From Virgibacillus senegalensis (GTDB lineage Bacteria; Bacillota; Bacilli; Bacillales; Amphibacillaceae), in the NCBI RefSeq assembly GCF_000821245.2, contig NZ_LN611423.1, positions 135,654 to 199,653 on the forward strand: 64,000 nt of DNA, written 5' to 3'. The position numbers and the translations under genes were made by a program. Each line of letters starts with the position of its first letter. Position 1 is the stretch's first letter. Below are positions 57,407 to 64,000 of the stretch, in pieces. Below the pieces are notes generated by a model. That model was given only the letters and a program-made list of their open reading frames with translations, searched no databases and was not told where the DNA came from.

Positions 57407-58671
57407 CAGCTGCTCACCTCAAGCTTCTGCTGTACCAGTAGTTCTTCCGTCAGCACATTGACCGACACGCCACTGGCAGATAATTGATGAATCATTCTGT
57501 TATCTTCCCCCGTTACTGTTGAAGATGATTTAATCAAAAAGACAACGATCTTTTTACTTTTTCGTTTTAACCGCTCCAATGCTTTAAGGGTGGCCTGATC
57601 CAGCTGATTGGTGACAACCATGGCGACAACTCCCTGCGGAATATTGCGGATTTCCTGTTCAAGCAGCCGGGAAAACGATACATTAACTCCCGGCTGAATC
57701 CGGGACAAATAATTTTGGTTTAAAACATTTTTAGCAGGATTTTCTTGGAACGGGAAGAACACCCGCTCCTCGCCAAGGCCGATGAAGGTCAGCTGAGAGG
57801 TTTTCCGCTGTAAGGATTCCAGTAAGGAAGCAGTCACTTCGACACTGCCTTCAAAAGCGAGCGGATGTTGATCTGAAAAGGCGACTGCATCCAGGATCAG
57901 CACGATGTTCGAGCTCTTTTCCTGTTCGAATTCCTTCGTCATGACTGTGTTTTTTCTTGCAGTCGTTTTCCAATCGATCCAGGAAAAACGGTCACCCGGC
58001 ATATATTCTCTTACGCCAGTGACAACGTTGGTGTTTTTAGCAGTGACATTATAAGAAGCAGACTCACCCTCTTCAAAACTATTCACTTTTTCCCGGAAGA
58101 TCATTTCGCGCTCGGAGGGAACAACCAAAAGATAACTCGTAGTCGGATAGACATATTCCTTCTTGACAAAGCCGAAGAAATCCCCGGTTTTTACCCGAAA
58201 AGCCCGGAGTTGATGCTCCCCGCGCGGGAGGTTATCTAAGGTATAACGGTACGACCATTTCCGCTTGAACCAGGGAAAGGAAACTCGTTTCTCCACTCTG
58301 CGTTTTGTCAGCGCACCCTTTTGATTCATATGCTGGAACTTCAGCCGGCTCGTGTCCTCTTTTTGCAGGCTGACTGGAAAATATTCTTCTACAATGCAGT
58401 AATAAAGCGGAAAAGCGAAGCGTCGTTCCAGTTCCACTTCGACGGAAATGTTTCCAGAGGCCTGAACGATATGATTGGACAAGCGGCGTGTCACGTTCCA
58501 ATTGGAAATCGGATAAATTAGCAATAAAAACATATGGACAATGATCGGAAGAAAGCTGTAAAACAAAAACCAACTGACAAAGCCACCCTGGAACATGGCA
58601 TAAGCAAAAAACACGCCCAATAACAGGAATACGAAGAAAAATTTTAAGCCCATTGAAACCGAGCGTTTCAT
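57406..58671 (-). CDS. yeaD: DUF58 domain protein (YeaD)
   Basis: A 421-residue protein with two N-terminal membrane helices (FFFVFLLLGVFFAYAMF, FLFYSFLPIIVHMFLLLIYP). A soluble region ends in the DUF58 / von Willebrand-A-like domain (YMPGDRFSWIDWKTTARKN and LVLILDAVAF-type strand IVLILDAVAF). DUF58 proteins usually work with a MoxR ATPase as chaperone-like assembly factors. It is the middle gene of a three-gene operon with 1-nt overlaps on both sides. Confidence 0.92.
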   Translation of the reverse strand: MKRSVSMGLKFFFVFLLLGVFFAYAMFQGGFVSWFLFYSFLPIIVHMFLLLIYPISNWNVTRRLSNHIVQASGNISVEVELERRFAFPLYYCIVEEYFPVSLQKEDTSRLKFQHMNQKGALTKRRVEKRVSFPWFKRKWSYRYTLDNLPRGEHQLRAFRVKTGDFFGFVKKEYVYPTTSYLLVVPSEREMIFREKVNSFEEGESASYNVTAKNTNVVTGVREYMPGDRFSWIDWKTTARKNTVMTKEFEQEKSSNIVLILDAVAFSDQHPLAFEGSVEVTASLLESLQRKTSQLTFIGLGEERVFFPFQENPAKNVLNQNYLSRIQPGVNVSFSRLLEQEIRNIPQGVVAMVVTNQLDQATLKALERLKRKSKKIVVFLIKSSSTVTGEDNRMIHQLSASGVSVNVLTEELLVQQKLEVSS

Positions 58672-59636
58672 TAACTATATTCCTTTCGGACAGGAATTGA
58701 TGCATTGTCGAGCAGCTCTTCGATAATCATCTCTGCAGTCGTTCCTTCATACTTAGCCTCTGAGGTCAAAATGATTCGATGGGCCAACACGAATGGCGCC
58801 AAGTACTTTACATCATCCGGCAGGACATAATCGCGGTCGTGGATATAAGCATAAGCTTTGGCTGCTTTCATCAACGCAATCGATCCGCGGGGACTGACCC
58901 CCAAATAGGCAGCCCGATGTTCCCGTGTGCCGGTGACGATATCGATGATATATCGCTGGACGTTCTGGTCCATATATACATCCTTCACTTCTGCTTGGAT
59001 GGTGATTAATTCTTCTTTGCTGAGCACTGCTTCGATTTCGTGGATGGGATGCGTTTTCGAGGTCTTTTCCAACATTTGCAGTTCTTCCTGGGCGGTCGGA
59101 TAACCCATTTTCAGTTTGAGCAGAAATCGGTCAAGCTGCGCTTCCGGCAATGGATATGTCCCCTCGTACTCGATCGGATTTTGGGTGGCCATGACAAAGA
59201 ACGGTTTTTTCAGCTCAATCGTATTGCCATCAACCGTCACACTGTTTTCTTCCATGCCTTCCAGCAGAGCTGACTGGGTTTTCGGCGATGTACGATTGAT
59301 TTCATCTGCAAGGACGACATTGCCGAGAATGGGGCCGCCACGAAATTCAAACTCCAATTCCTTTGGGTTGTATATCGAAACTCCAGTTACATCGGATGGA
59401 AGCAAATCCGGTGTAAACTGGATTCTTTTAAAATCGCAATCTAGCGATTTAGCCAGAGTACGGACAAGCATGGTTTTTCCTACTCCCGGAACATCCTCGA
59501 GAAGGACATGTCCATCGGCCAATAATGCAACGAGACTTAACGTCGCTGGCTCATCTTTTCCTACAATCACTTTGTTAATGTTTCTTAGGACTTTACTGAT
59601 CTTGGAGTTGTACAAAAAAGCGTGCTGCTGGGTCAT
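58671..59636 (-). CDS. yeaC: MoxR family AAA+ ATPase (YeaC)
   Basis: A 321-residue AAA+ ATPase, probably a chaperone for its DUF58 and transglutaminase partners. Walker A is LLEDVPGVGKTMLVRTLAKS, Walker B is NVVLADEINRTSPKTQSALL, and sensor 1 is FFVMATQNPIEYEGTYPLPE, followed by the lid domain (LGVSPRGSIALMKAAKAYA). The frame extends to 59681, but the family start MTQQHAFLYNSKI at 59636 is preferred, with AAGGAG 11 nt upstream. It is the first gene of the operon. Confidence 0.94.
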   Translation of the reverse strand: MTQQHAFLYNSKISKVLRNINKVIVGKDEPATLSLVALLADGHVLLEDVPGVGKTMLVRTLAKSLDCDFKRIQFTPDLLPSDVTGVSIYNPKELEFEFRGGPILGNVVLADEINRTSPKTQSALLEGMEENSVTVDGNTIELKKPFFVMATQNPIEYEGTYPLPEAQLDRFLLKLKMGYPTAQEELQMLEKTSKTHPIHEIEAVLSKEELITIQAEVKDVYMDQNVQRYIIDIVTGTREHRAAYLGVSPRGSIALMKAAKAYAYIHDRDYVLPDDVKYLAPFVLAHRIILTSEAKYEGTTAEMIIEELLDNASIPVRKEYS

Positions 59637-59903
59637 AAAGATACATACTCCTTCCAATTTTTTTATGTGCAGGTCGTACACATAATTTCCCTATTATAAC
59701 TATACTACATTCGTACTAGAGCCGTCCAAGCTGCAACAGGAAGAAAAACAGGAAATAAACGGATTTTTCGGAAAAGTCATTCGCTGGGATCCATATTTTT
59801 GTCCAGTAAGAAGGGTATCTGCCTATTTCCTTTCCGGATAAGCTCATTTTGGGTATTGGCACAATAGAATATTGGTGAATACAAAAAAAGAAGGTGATTG
59901 ACT

Positions 59904-60236
59904 TTGATCCATGAAGATGAGATGAGACAATATCCTCCATTCGGCTATTCAGGGGCAGGCAATTATCCAGGATACGGCCAGGGCGGCTATCCTGGCTACG
60001 GTGGTGGTTATCCAGGGCATGGCTACACTCCACATCACGGCGGCCAACCATGGCACCACCATCACGGACCACACCATGGTTATCCTCATTGGAATTATCC
60101 AGGTCACCATTACCCTGGGCATGGTTACCCGGGACATGGTTTCCCTGGTCAGGGTGGTTATCCAGGGCATGGAGGAGGATTCCCAGGCCACGGTTACAGC
60201 CCATATAGCCAATACGATTACGACGACTTCGACTAA
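59904..60236 (+). CDS. Gly/His/Tyr/Pro-rich repetitive protein
   Basis: A 110-residue low-complexity protein. After a short acidic start (MIHEDEMRQYPPFGYSGAGN) it consists of irregular repeats built on YPGYG, YPGHG, HHG and FPGHG, ending YSQYDYDDFD. His is very abundant. No signal peptide or enzyme domain is visible. Such compositions are seen in spore-coat proteins and in structural or metal-binding proteins, so a coat or surface role is possible. TTG 59904 lies 6 nt after GAAGGTGA and is preferred over TTG 59898, which touches the ribosome site. It is flanked by a dispersed palindrome and a terminator. Confidence 0.75.
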   Translation: MIHEDEMRQYPPFGYSGAGNYPGYGQGGYPGYGGGYPGHGYTPHHGGQPWHHHHGPHHGYPHWNYPGHHYPGHGYPGHGFPGQGGYPGHGGGFPGHGYSPYSQYDYDDFD

Positions 60237-60276
60237 CCCTAAATAACGGGGAGGAATCAGAAGAGATAGAAAAACC

Positions 60277-60336
60277 GGGGACTGACCCCCACCTCATTAG
60301 CGCGCTAAAGTGGTAGATCGTTGGGGGTCAGTCCCC
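60277..60336. repeat. Dispersed palindromic repeat, copy 2
   Basis: GGGGACTGACCCCCA pairs perfectly with TGGGGGTCAGTCCCC, with a loop containing ATTAGCGCGCTAAAG. It is closely related to 24252-24321. Non-coding. Confidence 0.8.
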
Positions 60337-60344
60337 ACAAACAC

Positions 60345-60397
60345 AAAAAACACCCTGAAGGGCGGCTCCGTTGGGGAGTGTGCTTTCAGGGTGTTTT
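60345..60397. terminator. Bidirectional terminator
   Basis: AACACCCTGAA pairs with TTTCAGGGTGTT, with A- and T-runs at the two sides. It lies between the convergent repetitive-protein gene and the 60-aa gene. Confidence 0.7.
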
Positions 60398-60413
60398 CCT
60401 ATCTATAGGGTTT

Positions 60414-60596
60414 CTAGAAAAGGTTCTGGGCTTGTGGCGTGTTGCCTTTTCCTTGGCCGGTAATACCGGACATCATTGGCATCGACTGTTGGATTGTTTT
60501 ACCCAGCCCTTGTCCTTTCGTCATGCTGTAATAAGCTGCGGCACCGATTCCTACTGAGGCAATCAGCGGAATCCACATACCTCGTTGCTTGTCCAT
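60414..60596 (-). CDS. Small hypothetical protein, 60 aa (YrzQ-like)
   Basis: A 60-residue protein with a hydrophobic N-terminal helix (MWIPLIASVGIGAAAYYSM) and a polar Gln/Gly-rich tail (SGITGQGKGNTPQAQNLF). GGGGGTGA is 7 nt before ATG 60596, a good ribosome site. The layout resembles the small YrzQ/DUF3918-type proteins of Bacillaceae; the match is by pattern only. No function is known. Confidence 0.7.
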   Translation of the reverse strand: MDKQRGMWIPLIASVGIGAAAYYSMTKGQGLGKTIQQSMPMMSGITGQGKGNTPQAQNLF

Positions 60597-60776
60597 GAGC
60601 TGTTCACCCCCTAGATGGTCGTTCCTTGTTACTTTTCCTCAGAGTGGCCCTTTTGATACAAGGAAGTATCAAGGCAAAGTTGCCATTTTGTGGGCCGTAT
60701 TGTCCATAATAAGATTAGCCATCAAGGGGAAGCTAAGCCCGTACTGCTTTCCTTTATTTTACCCAATAGGCACTGT

Positions 60777-61829
60777 TTATTCCTTATCCGGGTAAAACAA
60801 CACTTTTGCAGCTTTCTCCTCACGATTAACGAGCTTTTTAAACATATCTGGCCCCTCTTCCAGCTGTATCCGGTGCGAAATCATCGGTTCGACTTGGATC
60901 GCGCCACTGCTCATATAGTGGATGGTTGACGTCCATTCTTTCCCGGGAAATGGAGCAGACAAAGCATTCCAGGAGCCGAGCACGCGCAATTCATTACGAA
61001 CGATCTTTTCGAAATAAAACCGTTCTACCTCGATATCAGCATAAGGAATCCCCAAATAGACGACCTCTCCTCCTTTTCGCGGCAGTGCCAGGACATGGGC
61101 TGAAGTAACAGGTGATCCGGCCGACTCTACTGCAAGATCGACACCCTGTCCGTTTGTGTGTTCCAGGATTTGCTGGTCGACGGGGCTATCCATTGGGTTT
61201 ATGGTCACATCTGCACCAAGCTGGCGGGCGATCTCCAATTGTTCTTCATCTACATCGATGGCATAAACCTTTTTGGCACCAAAAATTTTCGCCCACTGAA
61301 TCGCCAGCAAGCCAATATTGCCCGCTCCCATTACCGCCACTTCGGCGCCGGGGTGTACACTCGTTCGGTAAAACCCATGCGCCACCACGGATGAGGGTTC
61401 AACTAGGGCAGCTGTATCGTAATCAACGTTATCCGGCAGGCGCATGTCATGCTCAGCAGGAAGCTTGACATATTCGGCATAGGCTCCCGGATGCCTGGCG
61501 CCAATCATAGTCAATTGTTCACAGCGGGAAGGTTTACCGCTACAACAGGATTCACATTCCCCACATGTATAGGCCGGGCACGCCGTAACCCTGTCACCCG
61601 TTTTAAAACCTGTAACAGCACTTCCCGTCTCTACAATTTCTCCTGAAAATTCATGCCCGAACGTCATCCCTTTTACATATGGACCGAGCTTTTTATATCG
61701 AGAAAGATCTGAACCGCAAATACCTGCCGCTCTTACCTTTATAATAACTTCATTGTCGTGTTCCAAAACAAGTTCAGGAGATAGCTCAAAGCGGAGATCC
61801 TTCACTCCGTAAAGGTTGAGTGCTTTCAT
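60777..61829 (-). CDS. gatD: Galactitol-1-phosphate 5-dehydrogenase-like zinc alcohol dehydrogenase
   Basis: A 350-residue medium-chain zinc dehydrogenase. Catalytic Zn ligands are the Cys in AAGICGSDL and the GHEFSGEI His-Glu. A Cys-rich structural-zinc loop is present (TCGECESCCSGKPSRCEQ), and the NAD fold is VAVMGAGNIGLLAIQWAKIF. The late VLGSWNALSAPFPGKEWTST resembles E. coli GatD, and the PTS galactitol-type IIC gene nearby supports that assignment. The frame opens at 61838; ATG 61829, 9 nt after GAAAGG, fits better. Substrate specificity remains an inference. Confidence 0.87.
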   Translation of the reverse strand: MKALNLYGVKDLRFELSPELVLEHDNEVIIKVRAAGICGSDLSRYKKLGPYVKGMTFGHEFSGEIVETGSAVTGFKTGDRVTACPAYTCGECESCCSGKPSRCEQLTMIGARHPGAYAEYVKLPAEHDMRLPDNVDYDTAALVEPSSVVAHGFYRTSVHPGAEVAVMGAGNIGLLAIQWAKIFGAKKVYAIDVDEEQLEIARQLGADVTINPMDSPVDQQILEHTNGQGVDLAVESAGSPVTSAHVLALPRKGGEVVYLGIPYADIEVERFYFEKIVRNELRVLGSWNALSAPFPGKEWTSTIHYMSSGAIQVEPMISHRIQLEEGPDMFKKLVNREEKAAKVLFYPDKE

Positions 61830-62010
61830 CCTTCTCATCCTTTCTATCCTTCACCGCACGGTTGTTTTCATTCGTTTGTTTATTGCGGAAAAATAACTGA
61901 TAAACCGCTGCCCCGACAATCAACGTGTTAAAAACGCTTTGATACTGAAAATAAAAGGAACTGATCATCCGGAAATTGCCGAGCATTAAATCCAAAAAGC
62001 TATCAACCAT
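61786..62010 (-). CDS. Small membrane protein in the sugar-alcohol locus, 74 aa
   Basis: A 74-residue protein with a hydrophobic middle (VFNTLIVGAAVYQLFF) and a strongly charged tail (KQTNENNRAVKDRKDEKDES). ATG 62010 has GAAGGAG 7 nt upstream, a strong ribosome site, so translation is likely. It lies between two zinc dehydrogenase genes and overlaps the start of gatD by 44 nt in another frame. No family is recognised. A role tied to sugar-alcohol uptake or metabolism is only inferred from location. Confidence 0.65.
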   Translation of the reverse strand: MVDSFLDLMLGNFRMISSFYFQYQSVFNTLIVGAAVYQLFFRNKQTNENNRAVKDRKDEKDESTQPLRSEGSPL

Positions 62011-62052
62011 TTTCCCACTCCTTCACTGATTTTTACTGCCCTTCAGCTTCTT

Positions 62053-63084
62053 TCAACCGACCGGTTTAAGCAGCACTTTGATGGCTTCGCCGCTTTTTAT
62101 TGCCTCATAAGCCTTACCCCATTCCGTAATCGGAAATTCATGGGTGACAAGCGACGTAGAATTCACTTTTCCTTCGTTCATAAGAGCAAGACTTGGTTCC
62201 CAGTCCGCATGCTTTTGGCTTCTCGTTCCTACTACCTGGATCTCCTTTTGAATGATTTTCTCCAGGTCAAAGGCAACTACCGCCTCCGGAAACAAGCCGA
62301 CTTGGACATATTGCCCTTTCTTTCGAAGTAAATCCAGTCCTTGTTTTGCCGCCGGAACGGCGCCGGAGCATTCCATTACCACATCTGCCCCATAGCCGTC
62401 CGTTAAGCGGTTGATCAATTGTTTCAGGTCCTCATGCTGAATATTGACGACATGATCAATCCCGATTTCTTTCGCCTTTTCTAAACGGACCTGATCCTGA
62501 TCCAATCCGGTAATGATGACCACAGCTCCACGGCTTTTGGCAACCTGGGCAGTCAAAAGCCCAATCGGTCCCGGGCCGAGAACGACAACAAGATCGCCTG
62601 GATGAATGGCTGTTTTTTCTACCGCGTGATACGTACAGGCCAACGGCTCCGTCATGGCAGCTGCACGGAAATCAACGTTTTTCGGTAGGTGGTGGACACT
62701 TTCTTTACGGGCAATCAAATATTCGGCAAAGCCCCCATCCTGTTGGGTACCGAGCCCCTTCCGATTTGCGCATAGGTTATAATCCCCGGTTTGGCAGTAT
62801 GCACACTCTCCGCAAATCTCGTAAGTCGTTTCAGAGGTGACACGGTCACCGACCTTGAATTCACTTACGTTCTCTCCTACTTCCGTGACGACTCCGGAAA
62901 ATTCATGCCCCAGCGTCACTGGGACAGCGACGCGATAGTTGCCCTCATACGTATGAATATCGGAACCGCAGATACCGGCATATTTGACTTGAATCTTCAC
63001 TTGATCTTTTCCTGGTGCAGGTTCTGGACGATCCTGAATCTCCAAATGGCCGAAACCGGGGTCTGTTTTGACTAATGATTTCAT
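62053..63084 (-). CDS. Zinc-dependent sugar-alcohol/sorbitol-type dehydrogenase
   Basis: A 343-residue medium-chain zinc dehydrogenase. Catalytic site residues lie in KYAGICGSDIHTYEG and LGHEFSGVVTEVG. The four-Cys structural site is ICGECAYCQTGDYNLCANRK, and the NAD fold is VVVLGPGPIGLLTAQVAKSR. The group includes sorbitol, xylitol and threonine dehydrogenases. A second dehydrogenase in the same operon suggests two sequential or alternative polyol substrates. The ATG at 63084 has GGAAGGAG upstream. It follows the PTS gene by 24 nt. Confidence 0.9.
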   Translation of the reverse strand: MKSLVKTDPGFGHLEIQDRPEPAPGKDQVKIQVKYAGICGSDIHTYEGNYRVAVPVTLGHEFSGVVTEVGENVSEFKVGDRVTSETTYEICGECAYCQTGDYNLCANRKGLGTQQDGGFAEYLIARKESVHHLPKNVDFRAAAMTEPLACTYHAVEKTAIHPGDLVVVLGPGPIGLLTAQVAKSRGAVVIITGLDQDQVRLEKAKEIGIDHVVNIQHEDLKQLINRLTDGYGADVVMECSGAVPAAKQGLDLLRKKGQYVQVGLFPEAVVAFDLEKIIQKEIQVVGTRSQKHADWEPSLALMNEGKVNSTSLVTHEFPITEWGKAYEAIKSGEAIKVLLKPVG

Positions 63085-63108
63085 CCGAAAGTCGCTCCTT
63101 CCATTCGC

Positions 63109-64000
63109 TTAATTGAATAAGGAGAAAAATCTCCATATAATCCAGTTGATTAAATTTCCGCCTTGATCGATGCTGGAAATCCTCGCCGAATTTTCCGCAA
63201 TATCCATTTCTAAATCGGCATTTGCTCCCATTTGGGTGAACACGGGTGCGATGTCTGTCGCCATATAAAGCGAGAGTGCAATCATGATGGTCCCGACGAT
63301 GACGGAATGAATAATATTGCCTCTTGCGGCACCAACAATAAATGCGACAATAAACGGGATCGTAGCCAAGTCTCCAAAAGGAAGCAATGCGTTCCCAGGC
63401 AAAATGACTGCTAGAATGACGGTTACCGGAACGAGAATTAAAGCTGTCGCAATGACGGACGGATGGCCGAGCAATACGGCAGCATCGAGGCCGATATTGA
63501 TTTCGCGGTTCCCGAAATGTTTATTAAGCCATTCACGTGCCGACTCCGAAACAGGCATCAATCCTTCCATCAAAATTTTGACCATTCTTGGCATTAGCAC
63601 CATGACTGCCGCCATCGCCATGCCGATGTCAATGATGTCACCGACTCCATAGCCCGCGAGAGCACCTATGATTGCCCCTAACGCCAGCCCGATAAAAATG
63701 GACTCTCCAAAAATCCCGAATCGTTTTTGGATCGTATCTGGATCAGCGTTCAGATTTTTGATAACTGGCATTTTTTGCAGCAATTTCACGAGCCAGATAC
63801 CAGGCGCATAGGAAACGGTACTTCCCGTGGCTATCGCCACACCGGGCAAACCGTAAAAGTCTTTAACCATCGGCGCTGTCCAATCGGCAATTTTCAAGGT
63901 TGCAATTTGGAAAATAACCGCTGCAATAAGGCCTTGAATAATACTGCCGGAAATAGAATATACGACCGCTCCCATAAAGGTATAATGCCAGAAGTTCCAG
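63109..64000 (-). CDS. PTS galactitol-family transporter subunit IIC, partial
   Basis: The membrane channel of a phosphotransferase system for galactitol or a related polyol. The visible C-terminal 296 residues run off the right edge. The frame continues past ATG 63975 into WNFWHYTF, a conserved GatC-type segment, so the real start is outside. Typical features are FYGLPGVAIATGSTVSYAPG, several long hydrophobic helices, and GLDAAVLLGHPSVIATALIL. It heads the visible part of a polyol operon with two dehydrogenases. The IIA and IIB subunits would be expected beyond the edge. Confidence 0.9.
   Translation of the reverse strand, partial: WNFWHYTFMGAVVYSISGSIIQGLIAAVIFQIATLKIADWTAPMVKDFYGLPGVAIATGSTVSYAPGIWLVKLLQKMPVIKNLNADPDTIQKRFGIFGESIFIGLALGAIIGALAGYGVGDIIDIGMAMAAVMVLMPRMVKILMEGLMPVSESAREWLNKHFGNREINIGLDAAVLLGHPSVIATALILVPVTVILAVILPGNALLPFGDLATIPFIVAFIVGAARGNIIHSVIVGTIMIALSLYMATDIAPVFTQMGANADLEMDIAENSARISSIDQGGNLINWIIWRFFSLFN

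Overview
The window looks like chromosomal DNA of a Firmicute in the family Bacillaceae. The signs are moderate-to-low G+C, strong AGGAGG-type ribosome binding sites, TTG and GTG starts, and a gene order that is largely the Bacillus subtilis purine / pcrBA-ligA / gatCAB neighbourhood read backwards (yeaC-yeaD-yebA, guaA, pbuG, yebE-yebG, the pur operon, yerA-yerB-yerC, pcrB-pcrA-ligA-camS, a proline symporter, gatCAB, dgkB, rlmCD). Genus cannot be fixed from sequence alone; a halotolerant Bacillaceae genus is plausible. Almost every housekeeping gene is on the minus strand.

Layout. 1-1.2 kb: end of an ISL3-family insertion sequence. 1.3-2.3 kb: tRNA-dihydrouridine synthase. 2.5-6.1 kb: a decayed accessory island (broken secreted-protein gene, orphan 113-aa gene, IS-end-like hairpins, and a divergent DHFR-like / WYL-regulator pair framed by about 245-bp direct repeats) ending at the 3' end of rlmCD. 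6.1-14.1 kb: rlmCD, dgkB, gatBAC and a proline symporter with a 35-aa partner. 14.5-16.1 kb: an NprR-like peptide-sensing regulator followed by a signal-peptide protein carrying six copies of one short peptide; this is the most interesting locus. 16.3-24.1 kb: rocA, camS, ligA, pcrA, pcrB. 24.4-33.1 kb: accessory small-molecule and stress genes (VOC/DinB fusion, methyltransferase, Rrf2-controlled flavoprotein, RDD, Nudix, HAD, nucleotidyltransferase, VOC pair, Gfo/Idh). 33.1-36.4 kb: yerC, yerB, yerA. 36.8-50.8 kb: complete purEKBCSQLFMNHD operon with yebG/yebE upstream. 51.0-55.2 kb: Hsp20-like gene, pbuG and guaA. 55.2-59.6 kb: MoxR / DUF58 / transglutaminase operon. 59.9-60.6 kb: a Gly/His/Tyr/Pro-rich protein and a small protein. 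60.8-64 kb: galactitol-type sugar-alcohol locus running off the right edge.

How it works together. De novo purine synthesis (pur), hypoxanthine/guanine uptake (pbuG) and GMP synthesis (guaA) each sit behind their own guanine-class purine riboswitch with a terminator. pur and pbuG also share a pair of PurBox-like sites with identical 26-nt CGAA-to-TTCG spacing just upstream of their -35 boxes, so initiation and elongation are probably both purine-controlled. The proline symporter and rocA lie on either side of the peptide-signalling cassette. An Rrf2 regulator and a thioredoxin-reductase-like flavoprotein carry near-identical palindromes in their leaders, which suggests one regulator acting on both. 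No rRNA, tRNA or CRISPR array was seen.
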